From contig JAOTOL010001479.1 of assembly GCA_034440575.1 (NCBI GenBank), positions 652,501-716,500 on the forward strand: a DNA stretch of 64,000 nt, given 5' to 3'. Below the pieces are notes generated by a model. The model was not told the origin of the DNA, did not search any database, and saw only the letters and a list, made by a program, of their open reading frames with translations. The DNA is from Imbricaverruca yamaguchii (lineage: Eukaryota; Arthropoda; Thecostraca; Neoverrucidae). The position numbers and the translations under genes were made by a program. Of the stretch, positions 9,558-20,729 are shown piece after piece. How positions within the stretch are numbered: position 1 is the first letter of the stretch; each line of letters begins with the position of its first letter.

Positions 9558-10000
9558 GTGCCGACATCTGCATGCATGGATCTACTGCATGTTATTAATA
9601 GTAGCATTGTGAACTGGAAAATCATTACAATAGTGCCGATAGATAAAGGCGACGATGCTAAGCGGTGCAACTATCGACCAATATCGATATTGCTGGTCGT
9701 GAGTAGGCTTTGTGCGCTTACAGTATGTACAAAACTGAGCAATACGTACTTAGTCTGCATATTATATCCCGTCAACAATATGGCTTCCGCCCTGACCTAT
9801 CGACGAAGGCGGCAGTGCTTGCTTGAGCTGTAGTATATGCGACTAGCAATGTTGACAAAGACATGATGATTTCATTAGTCACGGCAGACACCTCAAAAGC
9901 ATTCGACAGTGTTGAGCACTGCCTCGTAGAGAAGCTAGGGTGGTACTGCATCGACAACCAGTGGTTCGCCGCATGGTTTAGCAATGGCATGCAGTATGGG
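9558..10000 (+). pseudogene. Decayed reverse transcriptase fragment
   Basis: Read with frameshifts, the plus strand gives non-LTR RT landmarks in order: W-K-I-I-T-I-V-P-I, C-N-Y-R-P-I-S-I-L, Q-Q-Y-G-F-R-P-D-L-S-T-K-A and D-T-S-K-A-F-D-S-V-E-H (motif A). Stops and frame changes interrupt it (for example near 9,828 and 9,840). It differs from the CR1 copies and from the LINE at 11-13 kb. The family cannot be assigned from so little. Confidence 0.7.
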
Positions 10001-10110
10001 TGACACGTCTATGGGTGACACGTCTATGGTGACACGTGTCACCCATAGGCCCTATCGGTGACACGTCCACGTTCAAATGATTCACGTTCATCCACGTTCA
10101 GATGGACCCC
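9993..10110 (+). repeat. GGGTGACACGTC direct repeats with 16-bp palindrome
   Basis: TATGGGTGACACGTC is repeated, followed by the perfect palindrome GGTGACACGTGTCACC (10,028-10,043) and further CACGTTCA words up to about 10,105. The palindrome centre is an E-box-like CACGTG. Confidence 0.7.
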
Positions 10111-11189
10111 AGGGAAGGTTGGAATTCTTAACTCACACGGTGTCGAGAATAACCCCTTTTATCTTGGCATGGCGCTTTTGTCTTACAACACAACATGACG
10201 CATTTCATCGAGTGGCAATTTATGGAGGTGTCCAGACGTGTGAAAATGCTATGTAGCCTGACAATAAGTATGAAACAAATAGATGAAACGAAAGTATTTC
10301 TGAATATGGACAATAAAAAAGCTATTTAGGTTTACCAAAAATGTTGGTATAATCTAGCACATATGTTAAATACTGTATTTTTAGCAAATACTGCCTTTTT
10401 AGCTTCAATTAATTACCGACAAGTAATGAGTACATGATACATGATGGTTATCTGAAGAATCTGATGGTTATCATTTGGTCGCTGTCATACGCGTTGTAGA
10501 TAATTCGCGATGCAACGCATGTACCGTACGTAGGCTTTGGTTGTGAACAATATGGGTTATAAAAATATAACTGATATACCTCATGAAGGAAATGTGGATT
10601 TCAGCACACTATAATCCGATTGGACACGTCGAAATCCAAGCTATTTTTACACACGAAATGCATTATTTTCGGGTGAAGAACAGACCATGGGACATGGCAC
10701 AGATAATGGAGTCGGAAAGGAGAGCGCGAGTGACGGCTTTCAAGTGTCCAAATCTGCGACAAGTGACATTTATTAAGCTGACTTCGGAATCCAACACCAA
10801 TCCAGCACCTGCGAATTAGACAGCACATGTCAGACTGTTGCAAGCAGCTCACCACTGCTTAATCCATGATTCCGACGGAGGGAGGGTGGGCAGGTCAAAA
10901 CGAAGTGTCATAGATTAGGAATCAGATTGTGAGGCACTGAAAATTAGCACTAAAAATAGGCACTAAAATTAGTAGCGGAGTACAATCTAAGCATACATGG
11001 GATAAAAATATAACTTGCAATGTCTTTATAACCATTGAAGGGTTTTTAAAATGAATTACTAATATTTCAAGAAATTTCCAACGTTTCGGATTTCGTGATC
11101 AATTGCTGGGATACGGTGATCATGTCGGAAGCACGAGGCGTCGGCAATCTAGTGGAACAATATGACTTTTGAGTATACAGTCGAAGAAC
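10111..11189. other. No recognisable feature
   Basis: AT-rich sequence with only short open frames. I see no gene, RNA or repeat that I can name. Confidence 0.35.
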
Positions 11190-13440
11190 GTTTTGTTTGT
11201 TTGTTTGTTTATTTATTTAGCACATCATAGCACACATAGCATGAACAATTTTGCGATTGGCACAAAAGACCAAAATCATCTTAATTCGAAGTGCCTCTCG
11301 CAACAACGTTTCCATCCAATAAAACTTGACCACCGACACGGTGCGACAATCGCCGCCCGCCCGCCAGCACGCACCATCGTCACAAAGTATGCACACATGT
11401 GTGGTACTCATATTGCGCCCGCACCCGGCAGCACCTGGTTAGTTCTGTATGTTAATTTTTTGTGTTAAAGCGTTTTGTGTTGATAAGAAACGTCTGAAAT
11501 GCTAAGGCTACACACAGCTGAAGGTTCTTACCGAGACCATTTCCAAAAATGAGCGTTTGTGAAATCTTCTTTTCGGTTAAGTTAGTGAACATATCGGTCG
11601 TGTTTCTCAGTTTGATAAATATAATATTTCTATGGTAAGCATAAAGAGGACAGTGAAATATGAAATGCATTGCATCTTGTTTGGAATAGCCGCATGAGCA
11701 TGATGGGTCATGTAGAGGATTGACAACAAATTTGTCTGCGTTTAGTTCAGTGAGGCCCATCCTGAACCTTGCATGCAGCGTGTTGCCTGGTTTCGTACCG
11801 AGACAATAATATTGTGGCTGTATCGTGGCACCTGTGCGACCCATAATTGCCCTGTTGAATTTATTGATGTTTCGTTCATGCCTCAAGTTTTCAGGAAGAT
11901 TGTTCCACACCTTTGTTGTGGCCAGGAAAAACGATTTTTGGAACAACGCGATTCTATTTAGCGGGACTGTCAGTGTAGTTGAATTTCTGAGACGCCTTCC
12001 TGTAACTGTATGTCGTGGTTCAGTAACTAGTTTTCTAATATAAGTTGGTAGACCCGGACCTGCGTGCTTGATTTTGTGGAACAAAAGAAGTTTATGAATT
12101 TCTCGCCGTGTTTTTAGCTCATCCAATCCCAATTTCGGTCTAATTTTTCCGGATGATGTTCTATATAGTGCACCGGTGATTAATCTAGTTGCTCTTCTTT
12201 TTGTAATTTCTCAAGTCTGAGTGCATCAGATATTGTTATATGTCCGTCATATATAGTATCTGCATAGTCAAACAGAGGCCGAATGTAAATTTTATACAAG
12301 TTAGAGAGGATTTCTTTGGGAATCTTACTTGCAACAGGATAAAGGGGGCTTAGTGCACAATTGACCTTTAGGATAATATCGCTTATGTGACTATGGAAGC
12401 GGAAAAAATGTAAGGCCGAGGTGTTTATGATTTCCTAAGATTGGTATTGGCTGGCCTCCCATTCTGAGATTTAGCGGTTTACTGATACTCTTACATGTGA
12501 ATGTTTGTTGGATCGTTTTTGCCGCATTAAATTGTATGCCCCATGTTGTTCAAAATTCGTGTATAATACCGAGATCTTTTTGAATCGATTGTTGTGCTTC
12601 TAGTGAGCCTTGTATATGTGAAGCGTAAAGCGACGTGTCATCAGCGAAAAAAAGGATTTAATTTGTAATCATGTCTGCCAAGTCATTTAAATATATTAAT
12701 GTCAAAAGGGGTCCCAAGACAGAACCCTGTGGGCAACCCGAATTTATGGTAGTTGGTGGTGAAAGGCTGTTTCCTACCCTTACACGTTGTTCCCTATTAT
12801 GTAAGTATGATTGCAGCCACATTAATGCAGTGCCGTCAATCCCACAATGGTTTTTGCACTTAAAATTAAGCCCTGCATGCCATATAGTATCAAAATATTT
12901 TCGTATGTCCAAATATATACATGTAAAGTCAAGATTTCGATCTAAAGATGAATATAACGTATGTGTCAAGTGGAGCAACTGTAGTTGGGTCCCATGATAT
13001 GGACGGTAACCACTTTGCCTTTCAGAGAGTATATTGTTATCAGTTATGTGTGAATAAATTCGTTTAAAAACTAACTTTTCTAGGATTTTGGACAAGCACG
13101 ATAAGAGGATAATTGGCCTATAATTTGTGGGATCAGAGTATGATCCTTTCTTTTTTAATATGGGCGACACATTTGCTTGTTTCCATTCCTTGGGGAAAAC
13201 TCCAAGTGATAACGATTTGTTGAATAATTTAGTAAGGGGTTCGTAGATAAGAATAGCAATTAGTTTAAGCAGCCTGGGAGGTATATCATCGGGTCCTGTC
13301 GATTTATTTGGATTTAGATGGTTGAGTTGCTTAAGAACTTCATTTTCAGTAACTTGCATTTCTGCCAAACTTGGAATGCTATGATTATTTTGTGCGTCCA
13401 TAGAAGGCAGTTGCAAGTTATTAGGCGATTGGGATTGTTT
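11190..13440 (-). mobile_element. Second LINE family, 5'-truncated
   Basis: The minus strand carries RT and C-terminal regions of a non-LTR element unlike the CR1 copies. Its 3' end is near 11,190-11,220, a simple tail of AAAT/AAAC units on the minus strand. It stops abruptly where the (ATGTCTTT)n tail of CR1 copy 2 begins at 13,441. Either it is 5'-truncated or CR1 inserted at that point; no continuation appears beyond 17.5 kb. Confidence 0.8.
11452..13440 (-). pseudogene. Reverse transcriptase remnant of second LINE
   Basis: 12,658-13,440 encodes N-P-N-K-S-T-G-P-D-D-I, N-Y-R-P-I, Y-L-D-I-R-K-Y-F-D-T-I and C-P-Q-G-S-V-L-G-P. A TAA near 12,658 falls just before the catalytic F-F-A-D-D-T-S-L-Y segment. 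After further frame damage, 11,452-12,132 encodes a C-terminal domain with W-N-N-L-P-E-N and a Cys/His cluster C-S-C-G...H-F-I-F-H-C-P. In family terms this is a non-LTR RT with a C-terminal zinc-knuckle-like motif. No endonuclease is present, so it is non-functional. Confidence 0.8.
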
Positions 13441-13551
13441 CATAAAGACATAAAGACATAAAGACATAAAAGATCAGTGCAACTCTGAGCCACAAGGGCC
13501 CTTCTTGGTTGCACTCTGTACACTGAACCAGTTGCCCACCAAATCTGCCAA

Positions 13552-16500
13552 TCAGCCCTCCCTGTAATACTGAAAAGCAAGCCCTCTATTCTTATAATGA
13601 TTGTCTATGCTGTTTTTAAAGATGTTCAATGTTCTGCTACTGACGATGTTTTCTGGCAGCTGGTTCCAGTGTTCCACTACCCTGTTGGTGAAGAAAGTTT
13701 GCCTTAACCTTGTTCTGCTGTGGTTAATTTTAATTTTTAATTTATGACCTCTAATTGCATCATTTCTGTTAAATTCAAACATTTCCCCAAGGTATCCCCT
13801 CTCCAGACCATTGACAAATTTAAAGACCTCGATGAGATCTCCTCTCAGCCTTCTATATCTAAGTGAAAACATATTCAATTTCTTCAATCTTTCCTCATAT
13901 GCCAGGTTGCTTATGCCATTAACCATTTTTGTAGCCCTCTTTTGTACTCTCTCTAAAAGCCAACAATCTTTTTCATAGCTAGGAGACCAAGCTTGGATGC
14001 AGTATTCCAAATGTGGCCTGACGTATGCACAGTAAAGCTTCCTGATCACTTCCTCACTTCTGTATGATACATTCCTATTTATTGCCCCGAGCATTCTCAG
14101 TGCCTTCTTCCTGGCTTCCTTGGTCTGTTCTGATGCCCCCAATTTTGTGTTTAGAATAACACCTAAATCCTTCTCCTGTTGAGTCACTGATAGCACTTGG
14201 CCACCCATCAAGTATGGAGCCTTCATATGCTGCTTACCTACATGCATGATTTTGCACTTATCAAAGTTAAATTTCATTTGCCATTCTTCGGACCACTTCA
14301 CAAGTTCGTCTAAGTCTTTTTGCAGCGAGATATGCTCATCCTGACCTGTTATTGCCCTAAAGACCTTCAAATCATCTGCAAATTTCAAAACTTTACTGCT
14401 TAGGCCACTTTCAATGTTATTTACAAATATAATGAACAGTAATGGCCCTAGTACTGACCCCTGGGGGACTCCACTAAGAACATTTTGCCATGATGACTTC
14501 GTACCATTTAGCATCACTCTTTGCTGTCTATCTGAAAGCCACAACTCTATCCATTTTAAGATGCTACCTGCAATACCATGGGACTGAAGCTGTATCATTA
14601 ACCGTTTATGGGGTACCTTGTCAAAGGCCTTACTAAAGTCAAGATATGCTACATCAACCTGATTTCCCTGGTCAAATTGTTCTGTGGCGAAGTTCAAAAA
14701 GTCCAAGAGGTTTGTGAGACACGATCGTCCTTTTCTAAATCCATGTTGAGTATCTTGAATCAATCTGCTACCTTCCAGATAACTAACTATTCTATCCTTG
14801 ATAATTGATTCGAGTACCTTGCAGACTAGGGATGTGAGACTTATTGGCCTATAGTTTTCAACTTTCCCTCTTTCTCCTTTCTTGAAAATAGGAACTACAT
14901 TTGCCCTTTTCCAATCGGTTGGAATTTCATTATGTGAAACTGATCTACAAAATATTATACTAAGTGGAAATGCCAGTTCCTTTTCAGTTTCCCGCAACAC
15001 CCTAGCATACATATCATCAGGTTCTGCTGCCTTATTTGGCTTTATTTTCCTGATATGATTGTAAACAACATCACTACCAATGAAATCAACATCATTTGTC
15101 AGATCCCATGTATCTGAACTATGGTGTACGGTCGGCAGATTGGTCATATCTTCCAATGTAAACACTGATTTAAACTGCTTGCTCAGCTCCTCAACCATCT
15201 CACTATCCTCACCCAATGTAGTCCCGTTTACTTCCAGTGGACCAATTGTGTTAGAAACTTTACTCAGCTTGTAGAAACTGAAGAACTTTTTACTGTCCCC
15301 ATTACAGTTTCTAGCTAAATCCAGTTCCTTTGCTCGCTTTGCTGCTCTGGTTTTTTGCTTCACAGTGTCTCTAGCTTTTCGATACGCCTTTAGATTAATG
15401 ACATTTGAGGCTTCTTTAAAAACTCTAAATGCAGTTTTCTTAGCCCTAATTGCTTTTATCACGTCTGGTGTAAGCCATGCTGGCTTTCCTACCCTTCTTT
15501 TGCGTCTTTGCTTTTGGGGGACATGTCTAATCTGAGTTTCCTTTAAGTAAGATTTGAACTTTTCCCACATTTCACAGGCATTTAAATTTGAGAATTCTTC
15601 TTCCCATCTGATGGCACTTAAAGCCGCTCTCATGCCGTTAAAGTCTGCTTTATTGAAATTTGGAACCTTTACCAAATTATCCTTGATAGTTTCCCCTACA
15701 TGTGCCTTGAATCTAACTATGTTATGGTCACTTTTTCCCAGAGTTTCGCCTACAGTCAAGTCTTGAACCAAGTCACTTAAATCCGAGAATACAAGGTCCA
15801 AGAATGAACCATGCCTGGTAGGTTCCGATACAAACTGGTGTAAGAACAGGTCCTCTTCAAGGCATTTCCTGAACATTTTGCATGATGGGGAGCCAACACC
15901 AGCATTTTCATAACCTTTTAGATTAAAGTCACCGAGAATAAGGCACTTCCTCTTAAAGTTTCTACTGATTTCCTCACAAATCACCTTGTCAAGCTCCAGT
16001 TGCTGAGAATGTGGCAGGGTTCCTGATCGGTAGAAAGCTCCTATCCTAAGAGTATTGCTGTTGCCTTTTCCCACAGTGACATCAAGCCAAATGGACTCCA
16101 CAGACACATTTTTATCCCCACCTGCTACTTTTTGAGAACTGAATAAGCTATTCACATAGAGCATTACACCACCCCCTTTCATTGCTGGACCCCTATTGCA
16201 CGAAAACATATTGTATCCCTGGATCTCATAGTCCTGTAAGTTATCTCCAAAATATCCTTCACTGACCCATGCCTCCGTAATGCAAACAAAATCCGGTTCC
16301 TCCTCAGCAACATAACACTTGAACTCATCAACTTTGGACCGGATACTCTGAGCATTAAACATCATACACTTAACAAATGCTCCGTAACCACCTTTGGCTT
16401 TTTCATATTGAGGAGTTCTTTTATCACTAGATGAACTATAACTCTGTCCCCTTGAGTTGCTGCTGTCCCTATTTGCAGACTTTGAGGTTCTATTGCCTTG

Positions 16501-16554
16501 GCTGACACTATTGGAATATTCCTGAGTTGGCAATGCAATTTCATCCCTCCCCAC
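13552..16554 (-). CDS. CR1 ORF2: endonuclease-reverse transcriptase
   Basis: 1000 residues without a stop. An N-terminal Ser-rich leader (about 1-60) precedes an APE-type endonuclease (about 62-285). That domain has F-N-A-Q-S-I-R-S-K, I-T-E-A-W-V, A-F-Y-R-S-G, L-I-L-G-D-F-N-L and K-S-D-H-N-I, matching the active-site blocks of the exonuclease/endonuclease/phosphatase fold. A linker W-L-T-P-D-V-I-K-A-I follows. The RT (about 500-800) has N-Y-R-P-I-S-L, Y-L-D-F-S-K-A-F-D, S-G-V-P-Q-G-S-V-L-G-P and F-A-D-D-L-K with the catalytic aspartates, then thumb and C-terminal regions. By family knowledge it nicks DNA and primes reverse transcription on the target. With intact catalytic motifs it could supply protein in trans, although the copy itself lacks a 5' region. 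Confidence 0.93.
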   Translation of the reverse strand: MGRDEIALPTQEYSNSVSQGNRTSKSANRDSSNSRGQSYSSSSDKRTPQYEKAKGGYGAFVKCMMFNAQSIRSKVDEFKCYVAEEEPDFVCITEAWVSEGYFGDNLQDYEIQGYNMFSCNRGPAMKGGGVMLYVNSLFSSQKVAGGDKNVSVESIWLDVTVGKGNSNTLRIGAFYRSGTLPHSQQLELDKVICEEISRNFKRKCLILGDFNLKGYENAGVGSPSCKMFRKCLEEDLFLHQFVSEPTRHGSFLDLVFSDLSDLVQDLTVGETLGKSDHNIVRFKAHVGETIKDNLVKVPNFNKADFNGMRAALSAIRWEEEFSNLNACEMWEKFKSYLKETQIRHVPQKQRRKRRVGKPAWLTPDVIKAIRAKKTAFRVFKEASNVINLKAYRKARDTVKQKTRAAKRAKELDLARNCNGDSKKFFSFYKLSKVSNTIGPLEVNGTTLGEDSEMVEELSKQFKSVFTLEDMTNLPTVHHSSDTWDLTNDVDFIGSDVVYNHIRKIKPNKAAEPDDMYARVLRETEKELAFPLSIIFCRSVSHNEIPTDWKRANVVPIFKKGERGKVENYRPISLTSLVCKVLESIIKDRIVSYLEGSRLIQDTQHGFRKGRSCLTNLLDFLNFATEQFDQGNQVDVAYLDFSKAFDKVPHKRLMIQLQSHGIAGSILKWIELWLSDRQQRVMLNGTKSSWQNVLSGVPQGSVLGPLLFIIFVNNIESGLSSKVLKFADDLKVFRAITGQDEHISLQKDLDELVKWSEEWQMKFNFDKCKIMHVGKQHMKAPYLMGGQVLSVTQQEKDLGVILNTKLGASEQTKEARKKALRMLGAINRNVSYRSEEVIRKLYCAYVRPHLEYCIQAWSPSYEKDCWLLERVQKRATKMVNGISNLAYEERLKKLNMFSLRYRRLRGDLIEVFKFVNGLERGYLGEMFEFNRNDAIRGHKLKIKINHSRTRLRQTFFTNRVVEHWNQLPENIVSSRTLNIFKNSIDNHYKNRGLAFQYYREG

Positions 16555-16597
16555 CCCATTTCCTAGTTTCCCTGAAGGACATGCTCATATACTTTGC

Positions 16598-17527
16598 CTA
16601 ACACATTCCCTTCTCAGAAAAATGCAGGCCATCCTTCTGATAGAGGTCCCACGATGCATAAAACCTGCTCCACTCGTCTACAAATGTAAAACCTAGCTCC
16701 TGGCAGAGCTTTCCTACCCTGGTGTTAGCTGCCAGTGCCCTAGAGCTCCACTCAGGGGAGGCTCTAGCCCTAGGCAAAATTCCTGTTACAAGCACTCTAT
16801 TGGTACCCTTCAGGGTGGCCAGAAGGGCCCTGTACTCCCGCAGAAGCTCCTCGCTCCTAGTATGACCTATGTTATTTACCCCTACATGCACTATGACTGT
16901 GTTAAACTGGTGATCACTGGTGACCTGTGCCACCGCAGTTACCAGGTCCTTCACCTTGGCACCAGGCCTGGTGATGCACCTCCTGTCCCTCCTACCTTTA
17001 CAAAATACCCGCTCTAAATGACGCACACGAGAGTCTCCTATGACCAGCACTGACTCCTTACTACTGCTATCCTGGGGGCAGTCATCCAATGCCTGGAACA
17101 TATTTGTTGTTACTATGCCTGCCCGCTGGGCCGGTCGGCTACACTTCCTCCCGCTCCTACCACCTGCCACCTGCCACTCACTGACCCTTTCCTTAGGTTC
17201 GCGTCTCCAAATCCTCCACCCCCTGACCTCATGCCACTTCCCCTCCTGTGACCTACCAGAACTACCCCTCCTCTGTTCACTATTAACACTATTAACACTC
17301 CCCTCTTGAGAGATCCCAGCCACCTCCACAGTAGGGGAAACCTCAGCTACCTGGTGGCCTGCGACCACCTGGGCATATGATGTCCCTGCTACGGATTGAC
17401 CCCTTGTTGCTTTATCTTGCCTACCCTGTGCAACAAGGGCAGCCTTGAGGTTGGAAACCTCTGCCTTAAGGGTCCTAGTTTCGCAAAATGGGCGTTCAAG
17501 AGTGTTGCCTTCGTAGCTTACAATCGT
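16598..17527 (-). CDS. CR1 ORF1 (partial) with SGNH/esterase domain
   Basis: The frame is open from a TAG at about 17,528-17,530 down to a stop at 16,598; the first clear Met is at 17,366-17,368. A leucine-rich stretch (L-K-A-E-V-S-N-L-K-A-A-L, near 17,430-17,470) may be a short coiled coil. The C-terminal half is a GDSL/SGNH-type hydrolase: V-I-G-D-S-R with the nucleophile Ser, H-V-G-V-N-N-I with the Asn block, and D-G-L-H-F-S with the Asp/His pair. Esterase domains in ORF1 are known for CR1-like elements. The protein should bind the element RNA; the role of the hydrolase is unclear. The N-terminus is probably truncated. Confidence 0.85.
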   Translation of the reverse strand, partial: TIVSYEGNTLERPFCETRTLKAEVSNLKAALVAQGRQDKATRGQSVAGTSYAQVVAGHQVAEVSPTVEVAGISQEGSVNSVNSEQRRGSSGRSQEGKWHEVRGWRIWRREPKERVSEWQVAGGRSGRKCSRPAQRAGIVTTNMFQALDDCPQDSSSKESVLVIGDSRVRHLERVFCKGRRDRRCITRPGAKVKDLVTAVAQVTSDHQFNTVIVHVGVNNIGHTRSEELLREYRALLATLKGTNRVLVTGILPRARASPEWSSRALAANTRVGKLCQELGFTFVDEWSRFYASWDLYQKDGLHFSEKGMC

Positions 17528-17530
17528 CTA

Positions 17531-17739
17531 TGAAACCTAAACTGATCCACCTTAAACTTTACTTCAATTACTCATAGTTCCTCAGTTGGACACGGTCATG
17601 TCGTAGACCGGCAGACGCACACCGGCAGATGCTACGCCAGACGTTCAGCAATGACACCATCATTGGAGGGCCCCCGAGCCTTGAGGCCTCAGTCAGCGCG
17701 ATTTTTTATCCGGTGCATCCATTGTAAGCCTCAAAGCAT
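17531..17739. other. No recognisable feature
   Basis: Short unique stretch between CR1 copy 2 and a degenerate minisatellite. Confidence 0.3.
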
Positions 17740-18060
17740 ATTTTTATAAACTCTGCTCGATATTTCAAGGGTCCCCTTGTTTTTTATTGATATAAACTGA
17801 ACCATTCCGGGACCCTGTGCAAGCTTTGAGGCCACGGCACAATTTTTCTGCTTCCATCGCGATTTTTCGGGAGGATGGGTCCGACGATTTTTGGGTTCTG
17901 GTACGATTGTCTTAGGCTGCGGTGCGATTTGTTTGGAGCCCAGCAAGGTTTGTTTGAGCACTCACTATCGCCGCTGTGGGGTCGGGCGATATTTTTTAAG
18001 GGGATTCCCAGCGTCTTTGTTTTGAGGTGGGGGGCTTAGGGCCGCATCGACTGCAGTGGA
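17740..18060 (-). repeat. Degenerate ~28-30-bp minisatellite (family B), inverted
   Basis: Words like CGCGATTTTTCGGGAGG, CCGACGATTTTTGGG and GGTGCGATTTG recur about every 28-32 bases. They are the reverse complement of the CCC(A)AAAATCGC units at 22.6-23.9 kb and 31.9-32.5 kb. Very diverged between units. Confidence 0.55.
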
Positions 18061-18070
18061 CTGAGCTTTG
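18031..18070 (+). repeat. SINE-head-like motif (1 of 4)
   Basis: Contains GCATCGACTGCAGTGG, shared with changes by 43,641-43,687, 60,361-60,400 and 62,891-62,937. Similarity extends 40-50 bases in some of these. I read it as a decayed SINE head. Confidence 0.4.
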
Positions 18071-18208
18071 TTTTGAGGTGAATGGCTCACTTAACCTAAC
18101 CACAAGATACCGTCTCAGTCTCGGAACACCCAACCCTACATCTTGTATTGCAAAGTTTTGCAATGTCCTTTTCGCAGCGTTTTAAAAACAAATTGTGATG
18201 CCTATGAT

Positions 18209-18242
18209 TATGAAAGTATGAAAGTATGAAAGTATGAAAGAT
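18209..18242 (+). repeat. (ATGAAAGT)n octamer repeat
   Basis: Four tandem octamers. Short octamer tails are typical 3' ends of CR1/L2-type LINEs, but no LINE body is recognisable beside it. Confidence 0.7.
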
Positions 18243-20729
18243 AAGCCAATGTATTACGAGTCGCTACACGCCATGGCTTAAGAGGATCCAAATGGCACAG
18301 TCCAGGTGGCAGCTTGCGAGGTTGCCATGTAAACACATGAAATAAACGTGACAACAGTAGTAGGGGAGACCGGGTCTAGTTGATGCACGGGATTGTTGAT
18401 ACAACACCATTCTCTCCAAAAGCATGAAGCCGGTTGTCATTGCTACTGCTGCACATGTTGCTACTGACACCCTCATTCCGCGCAAAAAAACAAACCCGAG
18501 TCCTTTCGACTTCTGACTGCGGAATGGTGACGATGTGACACATTTGTGGACCGAAAGTAAAGTTTAAATCCCTTTACTTCACCCTTAATTTCTAATTTGT
18601 CGCCCACTTGTTATTTTTTTAAGTGTCGGCTATCATTACTATGTTCTCTCAACTTTGCGACTGTGAATGCGTTTATATTCGTGATTGAAATGGACTGAAA
18701 GTAAACATTAAATCCCTGATATATTATTCAAATTTTATTCCATTACATAAATTTAATCCAAGTTCTTCCTGGGGTTGCTTTATGAGGCAGGGCTCTGTTG
18801 CTAAGCAGAGCTCGTTGCGTGAACCATGACCTCAACACCCGATCAATGAATTCCAGTTCAACGGCAGAATTTGGGCCGAAGGTTTGAATTGCCGTCAATG
18901 CACCGACACGGCGCCCTGTAGCTCGTCCCAGGCCTTATCGGGCCGGCTGAGAACTGACATCTCGCTACGTCTGCAAAATGATGAATTATGTTGAGTTTCG
19001 CCAAAGTTGTGTCAACTTGATTCGGTTTCCCCTGCCCAATCATTGCAACAATGACGTCTTTACAGTTTGCTTCACCTCAAGCGTAACAATTGTTGCTCTT
19101 GAGGTGAGAAGGCTGTAGCGAGAGAGAACATGAGCTTATCACGCGACGTCATCAGATAAGTACAGTAGATGCTATCCTAAAGTACGCCCACACATCCGAA
19201 AAATTAACCTGACTTCGGCCGCTTTGCTTTAGACACGGGGTATTTTTAAAACATTTTTCCCAACTGTAAAATCAAGCATGTATTTGGAAGTTGAGAGGGC
19301 CCTGCCTTCCCAACTTTCAAGTTGGAGTGGCAGTTTCCCATACTGGCATCACAGTACCTACACCAATGATGCATTTCACCTCATTAAGCTTAAAAATTCA
19401 ATAAGTAGTACTGATATCAGATTACTTCCTGAACGATCTCCACAGCTTGAATGAGCTAATTCTTGCTTTATTTGTGGTTAATGAGATGTATTTCTAGGCA
19501 TAAATATACATAATTATTGTTCTAATTTTTCTGACTATGGAATGTCCACAAGAAAGTGAAAGCGGCACGGAGATGAGTTTTTTTTCGTATAACGCGCCAC
19601 GGAAATGAGTCGCGTTTTTTGTTTTCACCGTGAATATACACGAAATCCGTTCCCGAAAATCCCTCTTGGGGGACAGGATTTCAGCCCACACTGAATTAGA
19701 AGTTACTAACTGGCAAGTCTGGCAAGCGTTTTCAGGGGACGGCAAATGCTACTCTGCGCTAGTTAAGGTAGAAATTCGAATTATCACGGCCCATACAGAA
19801 TGGGTAGCTGATTGCATGAGTTGGCTTAGATGCTCTACTAGCTGCATGTGCATGCCAGCAGCATGATTTCAAGCTTAATAATCCATACATTTTACATATT
19901 GTTCAGCACCTTGCCAATAGACATATGTGTATCGACCTTAAACCAGTCAACCACATCGGCCTTTGAATAAGCCGACCATCCGCTGGCGTCAGTTCCCAAC
20001 AGCCCAGCCCCAAGCCGGCGTGGGAAGACCACGCATCAACTACCCCTCCCCTCCCCGACGACCACACGATACAGTGCCTCACCCTCGCCGTACAGAGTGA
20101 GATGTGCACGTTGCCAGTGGCGTCTTCAGCTTGATCTCTAAGGACACTTGCACATGACAGTGGCAGGGAAAAGATAATGTACCAACGGCGCAGCAGCATA
20201 CAGATCTGAAGATACTGGACACGTTGACAAAATGATGAACAGTTCAACAGCTGTGTCCGCCACTGCAGTCGTCCGTTTCCCAGCCTGCACGGCTAAGCGC
20301 CCGACGTCGCAGCCCGGTTCATATTTCCCAGAGGAGGCGAGCTGGTCGCGATCTGAACGGCCAGTCTGCGTCTAAAGCAGAGCTGATCTAGAAATGGCTA
20401 ACTAATAGCGATCTTGCAATTTCTAATGGAGCACTGAATGGATACAAAGCAAATGAGTGTTTCATATCAGTGATAAAAAGGCGTAAAATAACCTTATGCT
20501 CATAATAAAACAAAGACATAGATCCAAATTCCCACTGTATCTATTTCTGTCACAGGCCTTCCTCAACAGCAAACATTTTGCTTTAAAAAATCACAAAAAC
20601 ACACGCCTTGCACCTCATCTCGTGGCACCGCACAGTGAATCCCCTTCATTATATATGTAACAATATCTACCTACTCGTAAAATACATACAATTTATGATC
20701 CGTGTGTGTATTATGCATGTGTCAACTGC
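18243..20729. other. No recognisable feature
   Basis: About 2.5 kb with only short, uninformative open frames (longest 114 codons, minus, 19,903-20,247). I see no exon with supporting splice or homology signals. Confidence 0.3.

Larger units (their letters stand above)
13441..17527 (-). mobile_element. CR1-type LINE, copy 2 (coding-intact ORF2)
   Basis: The most complete CR1 copy. Its 3' end has three to four (ATGTCTTT) units (plus-strand 13,441-13,470), the octamer tail typical of CR1/L2-like elements. ORF2 is intact and is preceded by an esterase-type ORF1 after a 43-base gap. The 5' end is around 17,500-17,530, inside or near the ORF1 start, so the promoter region is probably missing. No clear target duplication is visible. 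Confidence 0.92.
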
